DNA of 64,000 bases from SIAQ01 sp964484265. GTDB lineage: Bacteria > Planctomycetota > Planctomycetia > Gemmatales > Gemmataceae. Made by a program: the position numbers and the translations under genes. A model generated the notes under the pieces. It searched no databases, was not told the origin of the DNA, and worked only from the letters and a program-made list of their open reading frames with translations. The stretch is taken from positions 1-64,000 of the forward strand of contig CAZAFH010000011.1 in assembly GCA_964484265.1 (NCBI GenBank). Direction: 5' to 3'. Below, in pieces: positions 36,468 through 44,655 of this stretch; the stretch's first letter is position 1, and each line of letters starts with the position of its first letter.

Positions 36468-38975
36468 ATGAACGATAAGCCGAGGCACCCGTCTGGTCCG
36501 AGTCCGTCAGCGAAACCAGCGGGGCCGAAGATTGCATCATCGACGAAACCAAGCTCCAGCACCAAACCGAACGGCGATCCCGACGAAGGATTCGACTTTC
36601 TCGCCCCGCCGCAAAACGCCTCCGAAATCGGTCGGCTTGGCAAGTACCGCGTGCTAAAAGTGCTCGGCGTCGGCGGCATGGGGACCGTCTTCATGGCTGA
36701 AGACACGATGCTGCACCGCATCGTCGCCCTGAAAGTCATCTTGAAGTCGATCGCCAAGAAAGCCGTGGCGCGGGATCGCTTCCTGCGCGAGGCTCGCGCA
36801 ACCGCGGCGATCGAGCACGATCACATCGTCACCATCTATGAAGTGAACGAGTCCGGCGACGTGCCCTTCCTGGCGATGCAATTCCTCAAAGGCATGACGC
36901 TGGAGGATTGGCTGAAGGCGGGAAAGACGCTAAACGTTCCGCAAATCATGCGCGTCGGCAAGGAAATCGCCAAGGCCCTGGCCGCCGCCCACGCCAGTCA
37001 GCTGATTCACCGCGACATCAAGCCATCCAACATCTGGCTCGACGCAACCAACAAGGGACGTGTCAAGATTCTCGATTTCGGCCTCGCCAGGCCAACCAAC
37101 GAGGAGACGCATCTCACGCAAGAGGGCATGATCCTAGGCACTCCCGCATACATGTCGCCGGAGCAGGCACGCGGGCAATCGATCGACGCACGGTGCGACC
37201 TTTTCAGCCTCGGTTGCGTGCTTTACCGCGTCTGCACGGGGAAACTACCGTTCACCGGATCTGACGCGATGTCGATGTTGCTCGCTATCACCAGCGACGA
37301 ACCGCAACCCCTCGAACCGATACACGCGGAGCTTCCACCAGCGTTTAAGACGCTCGTCATGAAGCTGCTCGCGAAAAAACCGGAAGATCGACCGGCGTCG
37401 GCGAAAGACGTCGTGCAAACCATTCAAAGCATCGAACGCGATTGGATAGGCCGGTCCTCAGCGCTCGGCATGCAAACCTCGCCGCAAACCGGCAAGACTG
37501 GCGGACCGACCATACAACTCGAGAAGCGCGAAGACGCCGACCCGGCACTCGAAGATTCGGCGATCACGGAAATGGAGCTGCAGCCATCGCCGAACTTGGA
37601 TCGAAAATCCACGCCCACCGCCTCCGGTCCCACGCCGGCGCGAAATTGGCCTCTCTACGCGGGGCTTGGCTGTGCGATGTTCTCGGTAATGTCCATCCTG
37701 TGTTGCCTGGGGATCGCCGTTTCGCTCGATCGAGGCCAGGTCGAAATAATCGCCGAGGATCCGATCGCGGAGGAATTCCTTGAGAAGAACGGGCTGACGC
37801 TCACAAGCCATCACAAAAAGAAACACACGCTGAAGCTGGGTAAGGCCACGCTTCCCTCCGGCGGCTACGAGGTCTTCGTCGGCGCTCTGACGAAGGGTCT
37901 TGAGGTCGAGCCGCACAATTTCAACCTTGGCCGAGGCGATGTCAAGGAGGTCCGTATCCGATTCGTGCCGCCCGTGCTGCCGAAGTCGCTGCGGCCTGAA
38001 ATAGCGCTATTGACCATCGACGACGCCAAGCGAACGCAACGCGAATGGGCGGCCTACCTCAAACGCGACGTTTTCGAAAAGAATGGACTGGAAGGGCCGA
38101 TGGTGCTCATCCCTGCTGGTGAATTCGAGATGGGAACTTCTCGCGAAAGACTCAAACAACATCTTGGCGAGCTGATCAAGAAGGCCGACAAAAAATTGCT
38201 GCCCGAGCGATATGCCTTGCATATCTTCAGCGAAGCGCCGCAACATCGCGTCCGCATCACGAAGCCGTTTTATCTCGGATTGACCGAAGTTACGAACAGC
38301 CAGTTTCAGCGTTTTGTCTCGGCGACCCAATACGTCACTGAGGCCGTCGAATCGGGCAAGGGCGGTACGGGACTCGAAGCCGGCAAGGAAGCCGCACGCA
38401 AACCCGACTTCAACTACAAAGCAACCGGATACACGATCGCCGGAGAAATGCCGGTTACCAATGTGACCTGGCGCGACGCCCAGGCTTTTTGCCTCTGGCT
38501 CAGCAAGAAGGACGGAAAGACGTATCGCCTCCCGACCGAGGCCGAGTGGGAATTCGCATGCCGGGCGGGCTCGACGACGCCCTGGTACTTTGGCAATGAC
38601 CTCAAGGACGCCCGTGCTCGCGAATACATGTGGATTCAACTTCCAAACAAGATCGCGACGCCCGCTACGCCGATGCTCGTCGGGAGAAAACATTCAAACG
38701 ATTTCGGATTGAAGGACATGCACGGCAACGTGGCGGAGATGTGCTCGGATTACTGGGGACCGCTCTACTACGAACGAAGTCCCAAGAACGATCCAAAAGG
38801 GCCGGAAGCCAACGCAGGGGCTGGCAAGATCATCCGCGGCGGCAGCATCGTGGACTCGCCGTATCTGATGCGCTCCGCCTATCGCGGTTTCGCCGATCCC
38901 AGCCTGGGATATGCGACGGTCGGCTTCCGAATCGTCTGCGAGATCGTTCTGCCTGCCGAAGACGCCGACCGTTGA
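36468..38975 (+). CDS. Membrane Ser/Thr protein kinase fused to formylglycine-generating-enzyme-like domain
   Basis: 835 residues. Seen: disordered Pro/Lys N-terminus; PknB-type kinase domain (about 60-325) with glycine loop GVGGMGTV (67-74), ATP lysine K89, HRDIKPSN near 181 and DFGLA near 203; one membrane helix (about 395-420, AGLGCAMFSVMSILCCLGIA); a PEGA-like short region (LPSGGYEVFVGALTKGLEVE); and a C-terminal SUMF1/FGE-sulfatase domain (about 541-835: LIPAGEFEMGTSRER, YRLPTEAEWEFACRAG, DMHGNVAEMCSDYWG, RGGSIVDSPYLMRSAYRG). The topology puts the FGE domain outside. It is probably a ligand-binding or structural sensor rather than a sulfatase activator, but the active-site cysteines are not assigned. 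Confidence 0.9.
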   Translation: MNDKPRHPSGPSPSAKPAGPKIASSTKPSSSTKPNGDPDEGFDFLAPPQNASEIGRLGKYRVLKVLGVGGMGTVFMAEDTMLHRIVALKVILKSIAKKAVARDRFLREARATAAIEHDHIVTIYEVNESGDVPFLAMQFLKGMTLEDWLKAGKTLNVPQIMRVGKEIAKALAAAHASQLIHRDIKPSNIWLDATNKGRVKILDFGLARPTNEETHLTQEGMILGTPAYMSPEQARGQSIDARCDLFSLGCVLYRVCTGKLPFTGSDAMSMLLAITSDEPQPLEPIHAELPPAFKTLVMKLLAKKPEDRPASAKDVVQTIQSIERDWIGRSSALGMQTSPQTGKTGGPTIQLEKREDADPALEDSAITEMELQPSPNLDRKSTPTASGPTPARNWPLYAGLGCAMFSVMSILCCLGIAVSLDRGQVEIIAEDPIAEEFLEKNGLTLTSHHKKKHTLKLGKATLPSGGYEVFVGALTKGLEVEPHNFNLGRGDVKEVRIRFVPPVLPKSLRPEIALLTIDDAKRTQREWAAYLKRDVFEKNGLEGPMVLIPAGEFEMGTSRERLKQHLGELIKKADKKLLPERYALHIFSEAPQHRVRITKPFYLGLTEVTNSQFQRFVSATQYVTEAVESGKGGTGLEAGKEAARKPDFNYKATGYTIAGEMPVTNVTWRDAQAFCLWLSKKDGKTYRLPTEAEWEFACRAGSTTPWYFGNDLKDARAREYMWIQLPNKIATPATPMLVGRKHSNDFGLKDMHGNVAEMCSDYWGPLYYERSPKNDPKGPEANAGAGKIIRGGSIVDSPYLMRSAYRGFADPSLGYATVGFRIVCEIVLPAEDADR

Positions 38976-39098
38976 TTTTTCAGGTGACAAACAGTCCGTT
39001 TTCATTTAAACTGAATGATTGATGGGACCGCAGCCGTTGCCTACTTGAACGGACGACGGCGATGCGGTTCGGGCAATATCTGACAAAGGGGCAATACC

Positions 39099-39254
39099 GT
39101 GAGCATTATTCGCATTGGATTGGCGGAAACCAAGAAATTCTCCGAGGGCTATTCCGCGATCTTCGGCGACAAGAAGAAAAAAGAAGAGACCAAGAGCAAG
39201 CAGGAGGAGGATAAAAAGGAATCCAAGCCCGCGAAGAAAAAAGAGAAGAAGTAG
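39099..39254 (+). CDS. Small Lys/Glu-rich protein
   Basis: 51 residues from GTG 39099, with AAAGGGG about seven bases upstream. It begins MSIIRIGLAETKKFSEGYSA followed by IFGDKKKKEE, then a highly charged Lys/Glu tail. The clear ribosome-binding site and the compact N-terminal motif (GLAETKKFSEGYSAIFG) argue it is real; similar short proteins occur in planctomycetes as far as I recall. It lies 132 bp upstream of the sigma-factor gene. Function unknown. Confidence 0.65.
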   Translation: MSIIRIGLAETKKFSEGYSAIFGDKKKKEETKSKQEEDKKESKPAKKKEKK

Positions 39255-39385
39255 CCGCGAAACGGGCTGCTTCGATCACAAATCCACCCCCACGAATCGC
39301 GTCGCTCATCGTGGGGCTTTCAGTTCTTCGTTCGACTCGTTTGAACTTTTCCGTGGTTCCCGTCGTAGAAGCTAGTAGAGACTTT

Positions 39386-40000
39386 GTGGCAAGTTCCTCT
39401 CCGTATGCCGACTGTTCCGATGAAGAACTCCTCGCGCTTGTTCGGCAGGGCACGAATGAGGCGTTCGGTGCGCTCGTTCGGCGTTACGAAGGCGAACTGT
39501 ATGGCTACCTGCGCCGCTACCTCGGCGATGCCGACCTGGCTGATGACGTTTTCCAGAATACTTTCGTGCAGATATTCAACAAGGTACATCATTTTCAAGC
39601 CGACCGGCGTGCGCGGCCTTGGATCTACGCCATCGCCACCAACCAGGCCATCGACGCCCTGCGGCGCGAAAAGCGACACGACGCGCTTCAACTCGCCGTG
39701 GAGGGTGACGATCACGCCGGCCCAGGGATGCAGCTATTTGCCAGTCTCGAGGCCGATGGCCCCGGTCCTCTGGAAGCGATGCAGGCGGATGAACGGCGCC
39801 GGTTCGTCCGCGCCAGCGTGGACAGCTTGCCCGAAATCTGGAGAGGCGTGGTGATTCTCGCCTACTACCAGGAATTGAAATACCAGGACATCGCCGACAT
39901 TTTGAAGATTCCAGTCGGCACGGTGAAATCGCGATTGCATACCGCGCTCGGCAAACTTCAGGAGATGTGGGCCGATTCGCCGGTCTTGCACGAGGAATGA
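39386..40000 (+). CDS. ECF-type RNA polymerase sigma factor
   Basis: About 204 residues from GTG 39386 (ASSSPYADCSDEELLALV); GTG 39311 would add 25 residues without features. Seen: region 2 (AFGALVRRYEGELYGYLRRY, ADLADDVFQNTFVQIF, RPWIYAIATNQAIDALRREK) and region 4 (LPEIWRGVVILAYYQELKYQ, DIADILKIPVGTVKSRLHTA). It directs RNA polymerase to its own promoters and should be held by the membrane protein encoded four bases downstream at 40005. No ECF-type target promoter could be defined in the window. Confidence 0.9.
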   Translation: MASSSPYADCSDEELLALVRQGTNEAFGALVRRYEGELYGYLRRYLGDADLADDVFQNTFVQIFNKVHHFQADRRARPWIYAIATNQAIDALRREKRHDALQLAVEGDDHAGPGMQLFASLEADGPGPLEAMQADERRRFVRASVDSLPEIWRGVVILAYYQELKYQDIADILKIPVGTVKSRLHTALGKLQEMWADSPVLHEE

Positions 40001-40004
40001 ACCG

Positions 40005-41012
40005 ATGAGTTCGGAGAGTAGCCCGATGGACGACCGCTTGCTCGAATATTTACTTGGCTCGCTTGACGATTCCGAGTCGCGCGAGGTCGAGCGTCTGCTC
40101 GCCGAGAACGCCCCGCTGCGCGATCGCCTTGCCGCGCTGGAGCGTGCGATCGAACCGCTGGCGGAAGATTGCGAGAATCCGCCGCCGCCTGAGCGGTTGG
40201 TCGAACGCACGCTGGCGCGAGTTGCGGAGTCGGCGTGCCTTGCGACGGCTGCCGACCCGCTGGCCGACCTTCCGATGGCTCCGCCGGTTTCGCCGTCGGC
40301 TGCAGGAAGCCAGCGTTCGTGGTGGAAGCGTGCCGACCTGATGATTGCCGCGTGCCTCCTGGCGACTTCGGTCGGTCTGTCGTTGATCATTCTGGGGCAG
40401 ATGCGCGGTCCGTCGTCCGCGGCAATGATTGCTCACTGCAAGAACAATCTCCGCGTTTTCTTTGTCGCCCTGGAGCACTATCGACAACAGACGGGCCAAT
40501 TCCCCGATGTCGTCAAGTATGACAGGCGCGACGTGGCCGGGCTGATGGTTCCGATCCTTCGGGATGCGGGGTTTCTTTCCGACGACGCCTCGATCCGCTG
40601 CCCTGGCGTCGGCGATCCCCTTCCCGGACAAAACGACCTCAAATTGCTGCTGGCGATGAGCGACGAGGATTTCGAGAAACGCTCGCCGTGCCTGGCGATG
40701 TGCTATGCCTATTCGCTCGGCTATCGCGATCCGGAGGGTAAACATTACTTCGGCCCTGGCGTCATTCCGTCCGGAACGTGGAGCCAAACGCCGATCATGG
40801 CCGACCGCCCGCCTGCCGAGGGCATTCTCCGCAACAGCATCAATCACGGCGGCGATGGTCAAAACGTGCTCTTCGCCGATGGCCACATCGCCTTCATCCC
40901 GCAGCGAACCATTGGGGGTTCGGACGATATCTTTGTCAATCAGCACGACCGCGTCGCCGCCGGCGTCGGCCCGCGCGATACCGTCCTCGGCTACAGCGCG
41001 GCCAGGCCCTGA
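40005..41012 (+). CDS. Anti-sigma-like membrane protein with DUF1559-like outer domain
   Basis: 335 residues. Seen: N-terminal cytoplasmic helices of anti-sigma type (MDDRLLEYLLGSLDDSESRE ... LAENAPLRDRLAALERAIEP, residues 8-60) without the HxxxCxxC zinc motif; Pro/Ala linker; one membrane helix (LMIAACLLATSVGLSLIILG, about 112-131); outer domain with CKNNLRVFFVALEHYRQQTG and a C-terminal INHGGDGQNVLFADGHIAFI, the same CxNNLxxxxxALxxY and H ... G ... DG pattern as DUF1559/pseudopilin proteins. Encoded four bases after the sigma-factor stop. Inference: the outer domain senses an envelope condition and releases the sigma factor. Confidence 0.8.
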   Translation: MSSESSPMDDRLLEYLLGSLDDSESREVERLLAENAPLRDRLAALERAIEPLAEDCENPPPPERLVERTLARVAESACLATAADPLADLPMAPPVSPSAAGSQRSWWKRADLMIAACLLATSVGLSLIILGQMRGPSSAAMIAHCKNNLRVFFVALEHYRQQTGQFPDVVKYDRRDVAGLMVPILRDAGFLSDDASIRCPGVGDPLPGQNDLKLLLAMSDEDFEKRSPCLAMCYAYSLGYRDPEGKHYFGPGVIPSGTWSQTPIMADRPPAEGILRNSINHGGDGQNVLFADGHIAFIPQRTIGGSDDIFVNQHDRVAAGVGPRDTVLGYSAARP

Positions 41013-41020
41013 GTTACACA

Positions 41021-41296
41021 GGAAGCTCACGCAAAGGCGCAGGGACGCGAAGGAATTTCTCTTTGCGTTGCTATGAACATAGATCTTCGCGAACGACGAA
41101 GATCTCCCAATACAGATCACGAAAGCTCGAAAGAACGAAATGCACGAAAAAAGGTCAGAGAAGGGGAGGAATGGCGGGATCGGATTCCTGCCCGTGACAT
41201 TTCTTGCCTCGTTTTTTTCGTAATTTCGTACTTTCGTGATTCGTATTTGATTGCGGCATGCCGCGCGAGGTCTCTGCGCCTTTGCGTGAGCTTCTT
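41021..41296. repeat. 276-bp nested inverted-repeat element between convergent genes
   Basis: Outer arms: GAAGCTCACGCAAAGGCGCA (41022-41041) pairs with TGCGCCTTTGCGTGAGCTTC (41275-41294). Inner arms: ATCACGAAAGCTCGAAAGAA (41116-41135) pairs imperfectly with TTCGTACTTTCGTGAT (41225-41240), flanked by further matches. It fills the space between the stop of the anti-sigma gene (41012) and the stop of the beta-propeller gene (41303), so it could end transcription from both sides. Confidence 0.8.
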
Positions 41297-41302
41297 CGGT
41301 TT

Positions 41303-42889
41303 TCATTTGCTGATCGCAAACAGCTTGGTTTCGGTCGGGACATAAATCACGCCGTTGGCGGCGATTGGGGTGCTGCGGATTCTACCGCCGATGTCGATCT
41401 CCGCAAGGACTTCTTTTTTTCGTCCGTGGGAAAATACCCAGAACGCGTCGTCGGTGCCGAGATAGACTTTGCCGTCCGCGATTAGCGGAGAACCCCAGAT
41501 GTCCGCTCGTGTATCGTGCTCCCAATGGAGTTGGCCGGTGTTCGCGTCTAGGCAATGCACGATTCCGTACAGTTCGGCTGAATAAACGATGTCCTCGTGG
41601 ATGGCACACGTTGAAAGCGTGCGGCCGAAATGGTTATTTCGCCTAAGTCTTTGTCTCTCCTTCTCACTCGCAATCGGGCCTCCGTAATGCCAGACGACGG
41701 CGGAGTTTGGATTGGGCACGACCTTTTTTCCGACGCGCAGCTCTGGTGAGACGTCGCCCTTTTTCGTCATATCGACGCACCACAGATGCCCCACACCTGT
41801 GCGATGCTCGGGATCTTCGCCAACGCCGATGTAGACGCGGTTCTTGTAGATGACGGGCGTGCTCGGAAATTCGCTGCGCGTACCTCTGCCAAACAACTCG
41901 TACTTGGCGTCTTTGGGGTTGCCGTCGAACTTCCAGATCAGCTTGCCCGCGGGCGTGAAGGCGTACAGCCAGCCATCGCCGCCGGGAAAGACGATTTGCG
42001 TTTCGCCATTGACGACGCTCGCCGCGGGGTTGCCCCATTGGCCGTGCATAACGAGTTCACCGCGGTTGACGAGTTCCTTGAAAATTACGGGATTCTGTTT
42101 GACACCCACCAGTTTGGCCGTCGGGAGGTTGCTCTGCCAGGCGACCCTGCCAGTGAGCTTGTTGACGGCAACAAAACTCGGCGCCCGTGGTGACGGGATG
42201 CTGACATGGTCTTCATTCACCCCATTGCCGGTGACAACCATGACGAGATCGCCAACGATCAACGGCGAACAGGCCGAGATGTTGTGCGGAAAGACGCCGA
42301 GTTGCCCGATCATGTCAAGCTTCCAAATCGGCGTTCCATTAGCAACATTGGCGCAAATAACCTCGCAGCGATTGCTCACGTAGTAAAGCCGATTGCCTTC
42401 AATCACGGGCGTGGACACAATCCCCACCAAGGGCCAATCGACGACCTGCCCGCCTGGCAATTTTTCATGCACCGCTTGCCAGAGGAACGCACCGTCGGAT
42501 TCTCGGAAGCACATCAGCACGCCAAGATCTGGCGGGCGTTTGCCGGCTGCCACTTTCGCGCCGCGAGGATTCTGATTGTTCGTGCCTACAAAGACTCGGC
42601 CACCCGCGATGACCGGGCCGCCGTACGATTGGGACCCGAGATTGGCGACCCATTTGATGTTCTTTCTCTTTGGATCGACTTCCCACGTGCTCGGCAGATT
42701 GCGCTCGAACGGCGCGACGAGGTTGCGCTCAGGCGTGCCGCCGAACATCGGCCAATCACGCCGGGTTGGCGGTTTCTTCGCGCGGTCCGGTACAACCAAT
42801 GAGGCACCGCCGAGAGAAAGGGCCAGGCCAATGACGGCACACGCCGTAAGTGCGGCGAGTAAACGCGAGAGGGTGATACGATGTCGCAC
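41303..42889 (-). CDS. Secreted PQQ-repeat beta-propeller protein
   Basis: About 528 residues from GTG 42889, preferred because GGAGG sits seven bases upstream and a signal peptide follows (RLLAALTACAVIGLALSLGG); ATG 42922 is the alternative. Seen: repeated PQQ/outer-membrane-assembly-like blades (GPVIAGGRVFVGTNNQN, STPVIEGNRLYYVSNRCEVI, GDGWLYAFTPAGKLIWKFDG, SPLIADGKVYLGTDDAFWVF). Such planctomycete proteins are exported and either bind PQQ or serve as scaffolds; no heme motif is present here. It converges on the anti-sigma gene and shares the repeat element as a probable terminator. Confidence 0.85.
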   Translation of the reverse strand: MRHRITLSRLLAALTACAVIGLALSLGGASLVVPDRAKKPPTRRDWPMFGGTPERNLVAPFERNLPSTWEVDPKRKNIKWVANLGSQSYGGPVIAGGRVFVGTNNQNPRGAKVAAGKRPPDLGVLMCFRESDGAFLWQAVHEKLPGGQVVDWPLVGIVSTPVIEGNRLYYVSNRCEVICANVANGTPIWKLDMIGQLGVFPHNISACSPLIVGDLVMVVTGNGVNEDHVSIPSPRAPSFVAVNKLTGRVAWQSNLPTAKLVGVKQNPVIFKELVNRGELVMHGQWGNPAASVVNGETQIVFPGGDGWLYAFTPAGKLIWKFDGNPKDAKYELFGRGTRSEFPSTPVIYKNRVYIGVGEDPEHRTGVGHLWCVDMTKKGDVSPELRVGKKVVPNPNSAVVWHYGGPIASEKERQRLRRNNHFGRTLSTCAIHEDIVYSAELYGIVHCLDANTGQLHWEHDTRADIWGSPLIADGKVYLGTDDAFWVFSHGRKKEVLAEIDIGGRIRSTPIAANGVIYVPTETKLFAISK

Positions 42890-42977
42890 GGGTGGGCCTC
42901 CAGGTGAACTGTTGAAAACCATTGAAAATTCGGGCTGATGAGACAGTGTCCAACGTACGAAATCGTTGCGCGAAGTG

Positions 42978-43099
42978 CTCCCTCTCCCACCGGGAGAGGG
43001 TTGGGGTGAGGGCTACTCGGCCCTTTGCAAGTAAGAAATCACTTGCTCGTGCGTCAAGTAGCCCTCACCCCCGACTCCTCTCCCACCGGGAGAGGGGAG
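42978..43099. repeat. Compound palindrome, CTCTCCCACCGGGAGAG family
   Basis: Each arm contains its own hairpin CTCTCCCACCGGGAGAG and the two arms (about 42978-43016 and 43058-43099) are inverted copies joined by AGGGCTACT/AGTAGCCCT. Loop holds GCAAGT ... ACTTGC. It lies upstream of the beta-propeller gene; a single arm of the same family is read in frame inside purL (12567-12606). Confidence 0.8.
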
Positions 43100-43138
43100 A
43101 AAATGCGCTTCCTCAGTCCAGCCTCCGGGTCACTGCGA

Positions 43139-43387
43139 TCACGGCAACAGGTCGCGCACGGCGACGCGGCCGAGTTCTTTGCCGTCGAGAATTGTCGGTA
43201 TCTGGTCGTCCTCGTTAAAGACTTGACGCGTCAGGTAGTCGGGAAATTCACCCGGTCCGGTGGGATCGGTGTAGATTTCGACACATCGGTCCATGAGGTT
43301 GACGATCCAGTAGATTGGAATCGAGGCTCGGAAAAGTCGCCCCTTCCACGCCACCCGCTTCGATTCCAGACGCTCGGAGTACCTCAC
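43139..43387 (-). pseudogene. Uma2 family endonuclease, C-terminal remnant
   Basis: 82 codons matching only the C-terminal third of Uma2 proteins: RLFRASIPIYWIVNLMDRCV followed by EIYTDPTGP and VLDGKELGRVAVRDLLP. The N-terminal part with the PD-(D/E)XK nuclease residues is missing; in its place lies DNA with the tandem motif TTATCCGTG (43413, 43432), an interspersed-type repeat. Interpreted as a decayed gene flanked by repeats. Confidence 0.7.
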
Positions 43388-43509
43388 AACTGGGGTCGCG
43401 ATTGTCTTGCATTTATCCGTGCGTATCTGTGTTATCCGTGGTCAAATTGCCTTTCGATTGAGCGATACCGGGATTAATTATTCATTCTGTGCAATCGCTG
43501 ATTTCGCGG

Positions 43510-43515
43510 TATAAT
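43510..43515 (+). promoter_or_regulatory. Candidate -10 element for secreted protein gene
   Basis: TATAAT 44 bases before the ATG at 43559 in an AT-rich stretch; a TGTGCA about 17 bases upstream is a poor -35. Confidence 0.35.
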
Positions 43516-43558
43516 ATTGCGAAGCTTTAACCCTCCGCCAATATTCGAGCGTGCCGAC

Positions 43559-44578
43559 ATGAAGTACCTCCTTTCGCTGGGCGTTTTCGTCGCGTCGATC
43601 GTTCCCGCTCAGGCCTGCACGATTCCCGTGTTTCGCTATGCGCTGGAGAAATGGGATCTCACGCCGTACGAGGTGCTCGTGTATCACCGTGGGCCGTTGC
43701 CCAAGGACACCGACAAGGAACTCAAGCGTTGGACCGATGCGAGGATGGAGATCAATCTTGACGTTACACTCGTGGATCTCGATGCGAACATGTCGGCCAC
43801 TCAGGAAAAACTCTGGAAGCGCGACGGCGATGTCAAGCAAACGCCGTGGATGATCGTTCGCTATTTCGGCACGGGCGCGGCGGAACCATCGGCGTGGAAG
43901 GGGCCATGCACGGCCGCGAATTTGCGCAGCCTCGTCGATTCGCCAATGAGGCAAACGATCATCGGCCATCTGTCGCGCGGCGCCAGCGTCGTCTATGTGT
44001 TGCTCAAGAGCGGCGACGCCAAGGCCGATCAAGCCGCGCTTAAGATGGCGGCGAAAGAGTTGGCCGACCTGGAAAAGAAAATCAAACTGCCGGTGCAAAG
44101 CGAGACCGGGCCAAAAATCCGCCTGCCGTTGCCATTGAAAGTCGAGTTGCCGTTGCTCGTCCTCGATCGCACGACGCCGCAGGAAGCCGATTTCGTTCGT
44201 CTGCTGCTGAATGTGGAAGAGGACCTTGACAAGATTAAAGGGCCGATTCTGTATCCGATCTTCGGCCGAGGCCGAGCGTTGGGTGGGCTGTACGGGAAGG
44301 AACTGAACCCTGATATTCTTTTCCGCGCGACGCAGTTCCTGTGCAAGGAATGTTCATGCCAGGTCAAGGAGTTGAACCCGGGCGTGGACCTGATTATTCA
44401 TGCTCACTGGAATAACATTTTCGATCGCATGTTCGACAAAAAAGAGACCACGCCGCTGCGGATCGAGCCCGCCAAGAAATCGAGCCGACGGTCGGATGCG
44501 GCCCCCGCGGGCGAGGGGAACCCGCAACCAACCCTTGGTTTTGCCCCGAATCGTTTGGTGTATATGCACGCTGGCTGA
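43559..44578 (+). CDS. Secreted protein of unknown function
   Basis: 339 residues from the ATG at 43559, chosen because a signal peptide follows at once (MKYLLSLGVFVASIVPAQAC). I recognise no named domain. Visible: CTIPVFRYALEKWDLTPYEV right after the signal, a mixed alpha/beta body with RGPLPKDTDKELKRW and TPWMIVRYFGTGAAEPSAWK, a second half with PILYPIFGRGRALGGLYGKE, a cysteine cluster FLCKECSCQVKEL near 259-271, and an unstructured end. The CxxCxC-type cluster could hold a metal. It precedes the ModA-like gene by 77 bp on the same strand, so co-transcription is possible. Confidence 0.7.
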   Translation: MKYLLSLGVFVASIVPAQACTIPVFRYALEKWDLTPYEVLVYHRGPLPKDTDKELKRWTDARMEINLDVTLVDLDANMSATQEKLWKRDGDVKQTPWMIVRYFGTGAAEPSAWKGPCTAANLRSLVDSPMRQTIIGHLSRGASVVYVLLKSGDAKADQAALKMAAKELADLEKKIKLPVQSETGPKIRLPLPLKVELPLLVLDRTTPQEADFVRLLLNVEEDLDKIKGPILYPIFGRGRALGGLYGKELNPDILFRATQFLCKECSCQVKELNPGVDLIIHAHWNNIFDRMFDKKETTPLRIEPAKKSSRRSDAAPAGEGNPQPTLGFAPNRLVYMHAG

Positions 44579-44655
44579 TCGATGTCTTGGTGCGTCGGCG
44601 CTGGGCTTGACGCACCCTACACGGCTACTGAGAAGTCATCTTTAGGGACGTTCCC

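Noticed and set aside
30729..41296. Repeats with CTCACGCAAAGGCGC considered as a CRISPR array
   Set aside because: Copies are few, inverted and not evenly spaced; no cas genes.
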